Shown piece after piece: positions 1-8,246 of a stretch of DNA of 64,000 bases. Position numbers and translations under genes: made by a program. Every line of letters begins with the position of its first letter. Positions within the stretch are counted from its first letter, which is position 1. The stretch is from Gracilibacillus oryzae (GTDB lineage Bacteria > Bacillota > Bacilli > Bacillales > Amphibacillaceae): the NCBI RefSeq assembly GCF_009498735.1, contig NZ_ML762430.1:15869-79868 (forward strand). The letters are read 5' to 3'. Below the pieces are notes generated by a model. That model ran no database searches. It was not told where the DNA came from and saw only the letters and a list, made by a program, of their open reading frames with translations.

Positions 1-72
1 GTCCTTTTTCTCATTGGGCTGGTGCTGTTATTGACAGGTATTTTTATGAAAGATGGGACAGCAAAAAGTTAG
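1..72 (+). CDS. 3' end of a membrane protein gene (partial)
   Basis: Frame 1 is open from the window edge to a TAG at 70-72 and encodes 23 residues, mostly a hydrophobic helix (VLFLIGLVLLLTGIF) followed by a short charged tail. It reads like the last transmembrane segment and cytoplasmic end of a membrane protein that begins outside the window. The family cannot be named from this stub. Confidence 0.5.
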   Translation, partial: VLFLIGLVLLLTGIFMKDGTAKS

Positions 73-98
73 TCTATACACAAGAGGAGTGAAGAAAA

Positions 99-851
99 AT
101 GTCATTAACTTTTGCCCATCCAGCAGCAGTTCTCCCTTTTTCGCGCGAAAGTAAATATGTTAATTTTCTGGCAATGGTGTTAGGAAGTATGTCACCAGAT
201 TTTGAATATTTTCTGCGTGGGATGCCTTATGGAACAATTGGCCATACATTCACTGGCTTTCTTGTTTTAAATTTGCCAGTAGTTGTGATTGTTTATTTTA
301 TTTATAAAATATGGATTCATCAGTCATTATATGATCATCTGCCAACAATTTTACGGGAAAAACCTCCCGAGAAAGCAAGGAGCAGCTCGCTTTTAAACGT
401 GATCATATTCCTGTATTCTGCTCTATTTGGCATGCTGACACATGTAGCCTGGGATTCTTTCACCCATTTAGACGGCTTGATGGTGAGAAATCTATCTTTC
501 CTTACCTATACTGTTGACCTGTTTGATCGTACGATTCCTGTTTTTAAGTTGCTCCAGCATGGCGGAACGATCGCTGGTATTCTGGCGATTCTGGCATATA
601 TCTATTTTCGAGCAGCAACAAACACAGCAGAAGGTGGTGCAAAACCAAGACAAAAGTGGATCTACTGGTGTCTTATCGCGATGCTTTCCACACTCTTCTT
701 TTCTCTATGGTACCTGATTGATAGTCTGACTTTTGCTTCTTTCGGCATTATTGTTGTGAGAATAATAGATTCCGCTTTAATTAGTTTATTGGTTGTTTCT
801 ATTTATTTTAGAAGATTCGTGAAGGAGGAGCATAATGCAGGAGAAAATTAA
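99..851 (+). CDS. DUF4184 family membrane protein
   Basis: A 250-residue protein with the typical DUF4184 opening, LTFAHPAAVLPF, followed by SMSPDFEYFL, GHTFTGF and HVAWDSFTHLDG. These His and Asp residues sit around several hydrophobic segments, so it is an integral membrane protein; similar His/Asp patterns occur in membrane metal-dependent hydrolases, but function in this family is unknown. The start is supported by AGAGGAG about 10 nt upstream. The next frame begins inside its last codons behind a strong AAGGAGGAG, so the two are translationally linked. Confidence 0.8.
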   Translation: MSLTFAHPAAVLPFSRESKYVNFLAMVLGSMSPDFEYFLRGMPYGTIGHTFTGFLVLNLPVVVIVYFIYKIWIHQSLYDHLPTILREKPPEKARSSSLLNVIIFLYSALFGMLTHVAWDSFTHLDGLMVRNLSFLTYTVDLFDRTIPVFKLLQHGGTIAGILAILAYIYFRAATNTAEGGAKPRQKWIYWCLIAMLSTLFFSLWYLIDSLTFASFGIIVVRIIDSALISLLVVSIYFRRFVKEEHNAGEN

Positions 852-1119
852 TGTTTGGTCATTTATTTTTTCATTCTTTTGTATATTTTTGTTCGCCATC
901 TATTCATTCACTGGCTGGTTTAGTCATGCTCCATACGGCGTTCATCCTTTAGTGATCATTCTGGTTATGACAATAATTACCTTTCTGTTTGGTGTATTTG
1001 GTTTTTCAGGCGTCAGGGGCTGGAAGGGAATGACGAGAAGTGTTGTTACCATCGTTTAAACATTAGGTTTATCGATTATATTGGGAAGTGTTTTACTGAT
1101 TGGCAGATTATTAAGTTAA
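835..1119 (+). pseudogene. Small membrane protein interrupted by an in-frame TAA
   Basis: A good ribosome site (AAGGAGGAG) precedes the ATG at 835, which overlaps the end of the DUF4184 gene. The frame encodes a two-helix membrane protein, stops at TAA 1057-1059 after VVTIV, and continues in the same frame with a third hydrophobic helix (TLGLSIILGSVLLIGRLLS) to a TAA at 1117-1119. The full product would be about 94 residues with three helices, which suggests the TAA at 1057 is a recent nonsense change. A functional 74-residue short form is possible. Family not recognised. Confidence 0.5.
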
Positions 1120-1133
1120 AGGGGAGTTAAGAG

Positions 1134-1742
1134 ATGAATTTAATACTAGAAACAAATAATAAACAGGCATATCTCCAGGAACTAGAGGTTATAGACTATT
1201 CTCACCCACTCATCGAGGCCAAACGACAGGAATTATTCACAGCGGAACAGACGGATCTAGAAAAAGTGAAGCTAGCTTTTGAGTTTGTCAGGGATCATAT
1301 TTCTCATTCCTGGGATATTCAGGGGACAAAAGTGACTTGCAAAGCGTCCGATGTGCTTGAGCATAAAGAGGGTATTTGCTATGCCAAATCCAACTTATTG
1401 GCAGCACTGTTGAGAGCGGAAGGAATACCAACTGGTTTCTGTTATCAAAGGCTGATGATATTTGATACACCAGAAAAAGGTTATTGTCTCCATACACTAA
1501 ATGGAGTTTTTCTACCTTCCTTAGAGCGATGGATAAGAGTTGATGCCCGTGGTAATAAACCTGGTGTGCAGGCAGAGTTTTCCATCAATGAAGAAAAATT
1601 AGCATTCACAGTTCAAGAAGAATATGAAGAGATCGATTACCCCACCATTTACACCAAACCGAATGACAAAACAATTGCTGTTCTAAAGGCGAATACAGAT
1701 GCAATGGAAATGTATAAGAAACGACTGCCTGATTGGTTATAA
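1134..1742 (+). CDS. Transglutaminase-like superfamily protein
   Basis: 202 residues with the transglutaminase-core signature: Cys82 in EGICYAKSNLL, His120 in CLHTLNGV and Asp137 in WIRVDARGN form the expected Cys-His-Asp triad. No signal peptide or membrane segment, so it is probably cytoplasmic. Bacterial members usually act as proteases or amidases rather than cross-linkers; the substrate cannot be read from sequence. The ATG follows GGGGAG at good distance. It stands alone, directly downstream of the interrupted membrane gene. Confidence 0.8.
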   Translation: MNLILETNNKQAYLQELEVIDYSHPLIEAKRQELFTAEQTDLEKVKLAFEFVRDHISHSWDIQGTKVTCKASDVLEHKEGICYAKSNLLAALLRAEGIPTGFCYQRLMIFDTPEKGYCLHTLNGVFLPSLERWIRVDARGNKPGVQAEFSINEEKLAFTVQEEYEEIDYPTIYTKPNDKTIAVLKANTDAMEMYKKRLPDWL

Positions 1743-1790
1743 TTTTTTGATATGAGCTTTTAGGCAAAAGATTTATTTGGAGGAGTATCT

Positions 1791-1832
1791 ATGAATACAT
1801 TGTTTCAATACGAGATCGTGTCTAAAATATAG
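1791..1832 (+). other. Well-initiated 13-codon stub, probable remnant of a small membrane gene
   Basis: GGAGGAG lies 5-11 nt before ATG 1791, yet the frame stops after 13 codons. In another frame the following bases read hydrophobic (GIIAVILSFL), so this looks like the 5' end of a frameshifted and truncated gene. A leader peptide is an alternative. Confidence 0.2.
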
Positions 1833-1867
1833 GGATCATTGCTGTTATCTTAAGCTTCTTGGAATCC

Positions 1868-2125
1868 TTATACAGCGACATACCAATAAAATCCTAAGTA
1901 TATGAATAGTAAGAAGTTCAAAATTACTAAACTTAATCGCGTAGTTCCTTTTTTACAGAAAAAACCACAAATAACACCTAAAGCACTTACAAAAATAGAC
2001 GTGAACACATTTATCCCATATGAGTGCTCAATAAAGTCAAAATTCCAAGTCTGAAAAAGATGCATAGCTATGTAGGCCGAAAACAAGAAACATAGAACGG
2101 AAACCCCAGTTAAAAATTTTCTCAA
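1868..2125 (-). CDS. Small membrane protein
   Basis: 85 residues with three hydrophobic stretches, including FLTGVSVLCFLFSAYIAM, INVFTSIFVSALGVICGFF and LSLVILNFLLFIYLGFYWY. The start codon is TTG at 2123-2125, supported by GGTGGTG 7-8 nt upstream on the minus strand. It is transcribed against its neighbours. I do not recognise a family; small three-helix proteins of this kind are common in Bacillaceae. Confidence 0.5.
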   Translation of the reverse strand: MRKFLTGVSVLCFLFSAYIAMHLFQTWNFDFIEHSYGINVFTSIFVSALGVICGFFCKKGTTRLSLVILNFLLFIYLGFYWYVAV

Positions 2126-2263
2126 TCTATCAACACCACCAGAAAGATATTATAAATGTAATTAAGATACAATATTAACTTAATTATACAGTAAAACCGC
2201 TTGCTGCACCATATGATAAGGAAGAAAGCAATTGAATGAACTTTTAAAACATCTTGTTAAAAA

Positions 2264-2440
2264 ATGAATGATGGAAAAGATATTGAGTATAAAATAGGTT
2301 ATGAAATTGTCAGAGGAAATTTTACAGCTGGTTTGGTGGGTGCGACCTTGAGTACAGAAAATGAATTTGATGTGATTATTACCTGTAGCGATAAAATAGT
2401 ACTCCATAAGGTCATACCTGAAGCTATAAATCATTATTAA
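2264..2440 (+). CDS. Short hypothetical ORF, possibly a C-terminal remnant
   Basis: A 58-residue frame beginning MNDGKDIEYKIGYE and ending HKVIPEAINHY. Its composition is protein-like, unlike the antisense frame here, but no clear ribosome site precedes the ATG. Upstream bases in other frames contain short protein-like pieces (LNELLKHLVKK), as expected for a decayed longer gene. Function unknown. Confidence 0.3.
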   Translation: MNDGKDIEYKIGYEIVRGNFTAGLVGATLSTENEFDVIITCSDKIVLHKVIPEAINHY

Positions 2441-2472
2441 ATAGCAGGCTTAAAATAACAGCGGAATGAGGG

Positions 2473-2895
2473 ATGATCATGACATTTGAGGATTTGATAA
2501 AATTAAAAGATTATGAAATTTCATTTGAACAGATTTCTGAATCGAAAACGAAGGAAGTACAGTTAAGAATTATAGTAAACATAAGCAGTAATGCAACAGA
2601 TTTGCTTATTTTCCCACATGCCGACAGCAAAGCAGAAACCCTGCAAATTGACTTTAAAAATTATATTACTTATTCCGTTATATACGATGATTATACTAAC
2701 TGGAATGATGATGAAGTATTTCGGGGAGATTCATTTCGGATCTATGAGAAGTCTAAGTTTTTTGATTTTGTACAGAAAGAGTATAGGCTTCCAGACTATG
2801 AATTGACACATTACTCTTTAGCTTGTATTGAACATCATGTACATATCATTTCCAAATCCCCGCCAGTCATCAAAGTAATTGATCCAGATGAATAA
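2473..2895 (+). CDS. Hypothetical acidic cytoplasmic protein
   Basis: 140 residues without membrane segments or signal peptide. The fold looks like an alternating beta-strand domain (regular hydrophobic/charged alternation), ending HIISKSPPVIKVIDPDE. ATG 2473 and ATG 2479 are both possible; 2479 is better spaced from GAGGG. No family recognised. A 52-bp tandem repeat array begins 23 bases after its stop. Confidence 0.55.
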   Translation: MIMTFEDLIKLKDYEISFEQISESKTKEVQLRIIVNISSNATDLLIFPHADSKAETLQIDFKNYITYSVIYDDYTNWNDDEVFRGDSFRIYEKSKFFDFVQKEYRLPDYELTHYSLACIEHHVHIISKSPPVIKVIDPDE

Positions 2896-2918
2896 AATTG
2901 TGAGACACAGTCCGTTTT

Positions 2919-3170
2919 CCTATCAAAACTCCTTGTAGGGATAGCAGATTTGATAGGTAGAGCCAGTTTTCCTATCAAAACTCCTTATAGGTATAGCAGA
3001 TTTGATAGGTAGAGCCAGTTTTCCTATCAAAATTCCTTATAGGAATAGCAGATTTGATAGGTAGATGCGATTTTCCTATCAAAACTCCTTATGGGTATAG
3101 CAGATTTGATAGGTAGAGGCAGTTCTCCTATCAAATCTCCTTCTGGATAAGGCTGATTTGATAGGAAGAG
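2919..3170. repeat. Tandem array A: five 52-bp units with inverted 9-bp half-sites
   Basis: Units begin at 2919, 2971, 3023, 3075 and 3127, exactly 52 bp apart. Each holds CCTATCAAA, a 21-base centre, TTTGATAGG and a 13-base linker ending in T residues. The first 9-mer and its inverted partner start 30 bp apart, and the partner is 22 bp from the next unit, so sites recur near helical repeats (3 + 2 = 5 turns). The centre varies (CTCCTTATAGGTATAGCAG and variants) while the half-sites are nearly invariant. There is no coding content. A sister array sharing the half-sites lies at 51630-52031. Confidence 0.9.
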
Positions 3171-3193
3171 CAAGATGTTTAGAGGTGAAAAAA

Positions 3194-3465
3194 TTGGAGC
3201 ATAAAAATATGGCAGCTTATTTAAATATAATAATTGGTACTGTGGGTACGGTGCTTATCCTCTGACAGTAATCAAAACCAATATGATTCAAACAGATTTA
3301 GCAGGCTTTACATTGATATTCATCGGTTTCATCCTGACAAATTTATATATATATCATTTGGAAAGAAAAGCTGGATACAGTACCAAGGTAATTTGGATAA
3401 GAGTGTTATTATCAATCATGTTATTTCTGGCAATTGCCATGTTCTTTGCTAATGGCAGTATGTAA
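3194..3465 (+). pseudogene. Small membrane protein broken by a frameshift
   Basis: TTG 3194 (or ATG 3209) opens a frame reading MAAYLNIIIGTVGTVLIL that stops at TGA 3263. In another frame the sequence continues LTVIKTNMIQTDLAGFTLIF to TAA 3463-3465 with two more hydrophobic helices. Removing one CT from CCTCTGACAG (near 3259-3268) would join the two parts into one protein of about 85-90 residues. A two-base duplication is therefore the likely lesion. Family unknown. It lies directly behind repeat array A. Confidence 0.5.
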
Positions 3466-3502
3466 TTTTGCCATCCAGCTATTTAAATCCTTACTGAAAA
3501 AA

Positions 3503-3820
3503 TCAAATATTCACAGGAGCAACAGGCGACATAACCAAAATCGTGCATCCAGTTGGACTGGTAGGCGCATGATCGCTATTCGGCGGATAGTAAATGTAAG
3601 AGCCAGCTTCATAGGCTGTTCCCATGTCTTCATATACCCCTTCCACAACGAAAACTTCCTCGCCTTCAGGATGGCGGTGCCGAGCATAGCCTTTCCCAGG
3701 TGCAAAACGGAGTAATGCTCGTACCTCGCCAGGTTCAGATCGCAGAATCGAGATTTCAACACCTTCATCTACAAGCTTCCACTCAATCGATTTTGCCTCA
3801 ATACTACTCACATGATCCAT
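3503..3820 (-). CDS. Cupin-domain protein (ChrR-like)
   Basis: About 105 residues forming a single cupin barrel. Metal-ligand candidates are the two His and Glu of RHRHPEGEEVFVVEG and the later His of PPNSDHAPTS. The pattern matches small ChrR-type cupins, which bind Zn or another divalent metal; whether it is an enzyme or sensor is not visible. ATG 3818-3820 is preferred although a TTG one codon earlier is also possible; GGAAGGGAG precedes both. It is a single gene, convergent with the broken membrane gene. Confidence 0.75.
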   Translation of the reverse strand: MDHVSSIEAKSIEWKLVDEGVEISILRSEPGEVRALLRFAPGKGYARHRHPEGEEVFVVEGVYEDMGTAYEAGSYIYYPPNSDHAPTSPTGCTILVMSPVAPVNI

Positions 3821-4060
3821 CAAAATTATCTCCCTTCCAATTAGTATCTGGTACTAATTCAATTCGAGAAGAACCAGTAAATTCCTGCTCAAGTTTGTAT
3901 ATAAAGTGAAGAAACAGAGAATAGAATATAAAAAACATATTTCCTAAGTCTCAAGTCTTAAAAAAAATTGGACCATAGCTTTATAGAAAGATGGTGTTTT
4001 TAGAGATATGATTTTCTTGTAATACCAAAATATAGTATGTAGATGCCAAGGAGGAAAATC

Positions 4061-4579
4061 ATGAAAAGAGAAATCCGCACTTCGGAAAAACTATTATTAT
4101 CAGGCCTTATTCTAATTTTATTATTTATGATTGTGCAAGACTGGCTTCCATTAGGTACGTTAAATGATGTTCAAGCGATTCGGGAGGAACATTCATTGAA
4201 TCGTTTACTTACGGTTACAGCAATTAATGCAGGCCAAATCCTACTCTTAATCGTACTGATCCTTCCTTTTCTGGGTAAAAAATATCCGGTCTGGATCAAA
4301 TTATGGTTGTTAATCCATCAAGTATGTATTTTTGCAGGAGTCTTAATATCATGGTGGATTCCCTACTTTTTTGGTTATGGTGCGGAACAAATGGCAGAAA
4401 GTTATCAGCAGATGTTTGGAGATACGCACACTTTCCTGCCAGTGATGAATGGTTTTGCTCCAAATACATTGCATATCCTTTTTCACCTGACGCTATTATT
4501 CTGTATTATTACAACAATCTATCTTTCCTTTACATCTTCAAGAAAAACACATACAGGAGAGTTGCCTGCAATACAATAA
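4061..4579 (+). CDS. Four-helix membrane protein of unknown function
   Basis: 172 residues from ATG 4061, chosen because AAGGAGG lies just upstream; an ATG six codons earlier would put the ribosome site inside the gene. Four hydrophobic segments are visible (LLLSGLILILLFMIV, INAGQILLLIVLILPFLG, a Trp-rich helix and ILFHLTLLFCIITTIYL). No catalytic motif. Single gene. Confidence 0.6.
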   Translation: MKREIRTSEKLLLSGLILILLFMIVQDWLPLGTLNDVQAIREEHSLNRLLTVTAINAGQILLLIVLILPFLGKKYPVWIKLWLLIHQVCIFAGVLISWWIPYFFGYGAEQMAESYQQMFGDTHTFLPVMNGFAPNTLHILFHLTLLFCIITTIYLSFTSSRKTHTGELPAIQ

Positions 4580-4700
4580 CTGCCCAAAAGCGGGAATTTT
4601 CAGAATTTATCGACAAAACACTTTACCACACTAGCGTAATAAACTACTTTATCCTATAATAGAGAAATGTTTGAAAAAATCTATCATAGGGGTTACTGAC

Positions 4701-6248
4701 ATGAAGAAAATTGCAATTATTGGAAGCAGTGGCGGGAATCTTTTTAATTTAGGCGGTAAAGATCCTGCCAAACTATTAAAGGAAATCGAAAAACAGGCAG
4801 CAAGTGCAGGAATTCAAATGGAAAGTGTCCAATTTATCGGTGCAGAGGAATCGATGGATTATGCCAAAGATGCGACAAAGGCGTCACTGTGGCGTTTGAA
4901 TGCCGGCACATTTGTTGACGGGAAGAAAGCTAGTTTAGTAGAAATCAATCAGGAAGCACAGCAAATAGATGAAGAACTTGCGGAAAAAATTGAGCAAGGA
5001 CAGATTGATGGTTTAATTGTGATGAGTGGGGATCCAGAGAATACCAACCGAAAAACTATTGAAGCTGCTGCAAGAAAAAAGGTACCGATTGTCGGAACAG
5101 GCGGCACATCCATGGCTATGATTGCTTCAAAGGGAGCCAACGTCATCTCGACTTCTGGTACTACTGGTACAACCAATCGTACTCGTGCGGTTTCCTTCAT
5201 TACTGCATTAAGCAAGGAGTTTGGTCTGACTTACCGCCCGATTCTTGGGAGCGGCAATAATAAGGTAACCAAAGGAAATGGACTGAAAAACATTAATATT
5301 CGCGGTATAATGATGTCTGCTTTACCTGGCTTTATCGCAATGGCGCTGATTCTCGCATTAAGTAAAATACCGGGACTTGATGCCTTGAGCAGTGTTTTTG
5401 ATGTGCTTATCGGTGCAGTGCCTGTCGTGATTGCGGTAATTGCAGCAAAACAGATCTCCGAATTGGACGAGGTTTCCATTGTTGCTGGTGTGATCGCTGG
5501 TGTCCTATCAGTTGATGGCGGCATTATCGGCGGCCTGATTGGCGGTATTTTGGCAGGATTGCTTGTACGCTTTTTATTTCAAAAATTTGTTGAATGGCGT
5601 TTTCCAATGACAACCGTTAACATCGCTGCAGGGGGTTTTGCAGGACTTATTGCTGGTTTATTAGTATTTTATCTGATTGCACCTGTTGCTTTGTTTATTG
5701 GAGATGGAATAAAAGAATTGATTGAGACAGCAGTCGCATTTAATCCAATTCTGGCTGGTGTGATCGCTGGTGTGCTGATCTGGCCGGCGATTATCGGCGG
5801 TGTCTATCATGCCGCTATTTTGCCGATTGTTTTATTGGAGATGGAGAAAACGGGCAATAGTTTTCTTGGTGCGATTGATATGGTTGGGCTCGTCATGGTT
5901 GCCGCTGGTATTAACCTTGCAAATATCGTGCGTCCTCGTGATAAAGGGGAAGCAGCAGTAGCTGGGCCAGGCTTTCTTATAAATATGGGATTTGGTACCT
6001 TTGTTGAATCAGCCTATCCGTTTATGTTCTCCAATAAATGGATCTTTGCAGGTGCGTTGCTGTCTGGCGGGGTAGGCGGTGCATTAGTCGGCATGTTCGA
6101 TATCAGAGGAACCGCTTATGTGCCAACATTTACCGCTCCACTTTTAGCGAACAATGCCTTTGGTTTTGTTATCGCAATGCTCGTTCCTTGTATCTTAGCA
6201 TTTATGATTACATTTGTCGTGAATTCCATGAACAGAGTAAAGAAATAA
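4701..6248 (+). CDS. EIIC-like membrane protein with an N-terminal glycine-rich cytosolic domain
   Basis: 515 residues. Residues 1-200 form a soluble domain opening MKKIAIIGSSGGNLFNLGG, with NRKTIEAAARKKVPIVGTGG and STSGTTGTTNRTRA later, suggesting a Rossmann-like or phosphosugar-binding fold. The rest holds about ten hydrophobic segments that resemble the membrane domain of PTS EIIC proteins (PTS_EIIC_2 type), including GGVYHAAILPIVLLEMEK and NMGFGTFVESAYPF. No phosphorylatable EIIA or EIIB motif is apparent, so it may be a PTS-derived transporter or sensor. ATG 4701 matches the family-like N-terminus; TTG 4671 is the alternative. No PTS genes are adjacent. Confidence 0.6.
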   Translation: MKKIAIIGSSGGNLFNLGGKDPAKLLKEIEKQAASAGIQMESVQFIGAEESMDYAKDATKASLWRLNAGTFVDGKKASLVEINQEAQQIDEELAEKIEQGQIDGLIVMSGDPENTNRKTIEAAARKKVPIVGTGGTSMAMIASKGANVISTSGTTGTTNRTRAVSFITALSKEFGLTYRPILGSGNNKVTKGNGLKNINIRGIMMSALPGFIAMALILALSKIPGLDALSSVFDVLIGAVPVVIAVIAAKQISELDEVSIVAGVIAGVLSVDGGIIGGLIGGILAGLLVRFLFQKFVEWRFPMTTVNIAAGGFAGLIAGLLVFYLIAPVALFIGDGIKELIETAVAFNPILAGVIAGVLIWPAIIGGVYHAAILPIVLLEMEKTGNSFLGAIDMVGLVMVAAGINLANIVRPRDKGEAAVAGPGFLINMGFGTFVESAYPFMFSNKWIFAGALLSGGVGGALVGMFDIRGTAYVPTFTAPLLANNAFGFVIAMLVPCILAFMITFVVNSMNRVKK

Positions 6249-6255
6249 AGCAGAG

Positions 6256-6284
6256 AAGCGGATATTTATGTCCGCTTCTTTTTA
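6256..6284 (+). terminator. Rho-independent terminator
   Basis: Perfect 8-bp stem GAAGCGGA / TCCGCTTC with an 8-base loop, followed by TTTTT. It ends the EIIC-like transcription unit. Confidence 0.9.
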
Positions 6285-6411
6285 ATATTCAGCGAAAGAG
6301 CACTTTACGTTGTTCCAAGCAGGAATCGTCACTTTTTTGTTGAATTAATATTCTAATGAGTCTATCCATTCATTAAGATTAAAGAAGGGTATTTTTTTAA
6401 GGGGGAGAAAA

Positions 6412-6951
6412 ATGGATACGGGTATAGTGAAAAGAGAATATAATAACCAAAGAACGGTAGGAGTTTGGCTTGTTTATATTGGGATCATTATTATTTTGGC
6501 GGCGGTTGTTGCTGGTGACTTATTTATTCAACCATATATAATGGGATTTGGCTATTTTATTGGATTTTTCCTGATCCTTGGGTTGCCTTTTGTTAATAAC
6601 AGACTGGCATATGGCAAGAATTCCAAGTTTCAGGACAGAATGGATAATATTATGATTGCAGTCACCATCCTTCTTTGCACACTTTGCGGGTGGATTATCG
6701 GTATTGATAACTTACGATTATTGTGGCTATGTATCTTTTTGATCATCGGTCTTCACTTCCTTGGTTTTTATTTTTCTCAAGGAAAACTGATGATCATACT
6801 AGGAGCTATTTTAGTAGTAAACGCCCTGATTGGAATATTTTCAGCAAGTGTTCCATTTTTATTAATTGCAGTGATTGATGGTATGGTAAAAATCGGTTTT
6901 GGGATCAAGATGCTGGGAATGAAACCACAGCCTGTGAGTAATTACACTTGA
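6412..6951 (+). CDS. Multi-pass membrane protein (DUF6609-like)
   Basis: 179 residues with about six hydrophobic segments and short loops; the only clearly polar insertion is NNRLAYGKNSKFQDRMD. Length and pattern resemble the DUF6609 family, but I cannot confirm membership by eye. AAGGGGGAG precedes the ATG. The gene follows a terminator, so it has its own promoter. Confidence 0.55.
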   Translation: MDTGIVKREYNNQRTVGVWLVYIGIIIILAAVVAGDLFIQPYIMGFGYFIGFFLILGLPFVNNRLAYGKNSKFQDRMDNIMIAVTILLCTLCGWIIGIDNLRLLWLCIFLIIGLHFLGFYFSQGKLMIILGAILVVNALIGIFSASVPFLLIAVIDGMVKIGFGIKMLGMKPQPVSNYT

Positions 6952-7001
6952 CGCGATTTTCGCTCAACAGACAGAACTAACTAGAGAAAGGACGGTTTAA
7001 G

Positions 7002-7304
7002 ATGTTTGCCCAACTATTTTTAGGAATAGCCATGATTGTTCATGGGACTTGTCACTTATTAGATAAAAGGATTTTTCTCAGGAAAAATATTGAAAGCTAT
7101 GTTAGTGATGTTCGCTCCTATCAAAAAGGAGCAGCATTATCTGCATTTTTATTAGGTTTCCTTTTCATAGTGATGGGTCTGGTTGAAAAACTAGCAAACA
7201 TCCCAACAACTACTTTTATTATTATTTATATTATTTTAGCTGCCATTCCTTTGACAATCGCTATCGTGAATAATAAAAAGCATTCTGGTTATTATTGGCT
7301 TTAA
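7002..7304 (+). CDS. Small three-helix membrane protein
   Basis: 100 residues beginning MFAQLFLGIAMIVHGTCHLL. Three hydrophobic helices are separated by short basic loops. AGAAAGGA precedes the ATG. It may be co-transcribed with the HAD gene that begins about 30 bases later. No family recognised. Confidence 0.55.
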   Translation: MFAQLFLGIAMIVHGTCHLLDKRIFLRKNIESYVSDVRSYQKGAALSAFLLGFLFIVMGLVEKLANIPTTTFIIIYIILAAIPLTIAIVNNKKHSGYYWL

Positions 7305-7335
7305 TAATCGAGAAAAAGAATTGGGGAGAGTCAAC

Positions 7336-8007
7336 GTGATATTCTTTGATATTGATTCTACATTACTCGATCATGAAAGAGCAGAGAAAATGGCAGCGAT
7401 AGAGTTTTTAAAGGTGAATAAGGAAGAATTAAAATTTAATGAAAGTGACTTTGTAAAATTATGGCTGGAATTATCTCTTCAATACTTTAATAAGTTTTTG
7501 GCAAGGGAACTATCCTTTCAGGAACAACGGAGAATGAGGATGAAAGAATTATTTGGTAATAACTTAAGTGATCGATTAGCTGATAGCAAATTCAATGATT
7601 ATCTTAGTTTCTACAAGGAAAATTGGGTAGTGTATGAAGACGTTATCCCTTGTTTGGAAAAATTAAAAAAACAGGGTACTAGCCTTGGTATTATTAGTAA
7701 TGGAGAGTATAAACAGCAAATGGAAAAATTAGAAACTGTAAATATTCATAAATATTTTGACCATGTTATAACCTCAAGCCAATTAGGGGTATCTAAGCCT
7801 GATATAACTATCTTTCAACAAGCATGTCATCAAGCAAATGTGAACATAAACGAATGTTATTACATAGGGGATAGAATGGAGACTGATGCCATTCCTAGTA
7901 AAAATGCCGGCATGAAAGGGATATGGATAAATAGGAATGACAGAACATCACATTTGGATGTCCATGTCATACACAGTCTTAATGAATTGGATGCAATAAT
8001 AAATTGA
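7336..8007 (+). CDS. HAD superfamily hydrolase (subfamily IA, YjjG/YfnB-like)
   Basis: 223 residues from GTG 7336, chosen because GGGGAG lies 7 nt upstream and the protein then opens MIFFDIDSTLLDHE. HAD motif I is DIDST (Asp5, Asp7), motif II is the Ser of IISNGEY, motif III the Lys of GVSKPD, and motif IV GDRMETD. An alpha-helical cap lies between motifs I and II. The closest families are pyrimidine 5'-nucleotidases and related house-cleaning phosphatases; the substrate is not fixed by sequence. Confidence 0.85.
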   Translation: MIFFDIDSTLLDHERAEKMAAIEFLKVNKEELKFNESDFVKLWLELSLQYFNKFLARELSFQEQRRMRMKELFGNNLSDRLADSKFNDYLSFYKENWVVYEDVIPCLEKLKKQGTSLGIISNGEYKQQMEKLETVNIHKYFDHVITSSQLGVSKPDITIFQQACHQANVNINECYYIGDRMETDAIPSKNAGMKGIWINRNDRTSHLDVHVIHSLNELDAIIN

Positions 8008-8246
8008 GTCTTCTTCATTCACGAACTAGGTAATGAGGAAGATCTTATGTTTAACGAAGAGGCTTGGTAGTCATAATATTTCTGTTTAAAAAGAGTTAGT
8101 TATAATTATATTACGTAATCGCACTTATGATAGCTCTCGAATACAAAACTTACAACATGAGATGGATGTTCGGTTCGTTTAAAGAAAATAATGTAGTAGG
8201 ATGCAGGAAAAGTGGATCTTCACTTTAATAACTGAGGTGTTTAATT

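Noticed and set aside
2180-2434. Minus-strand 84-residue frame (MIYSFRYDLMEYYF...)
   Set aside because: Composition looks random, no ribosome site, and the + strand reads more protein-like in the same place.
2919-3170. CRISPR array
   Set aside because: The 52-bp units repeat throughout, including the centres, with no unique spacers and no cas genes; the half-sites are inverted, not direct, repeats.
4655-4660. TATAAT before the EIIC-like gene as a promoter
   Set aside because: No acceptable -35 lies at the right distance and it is not an extended -10, so I did not list it.
7321-7335. TTG 7321 as the start of the HAD gene
   Set aside because: The ribosome site GGGGAG would lie inside the gene, and the motif I position fits GTG 7336.
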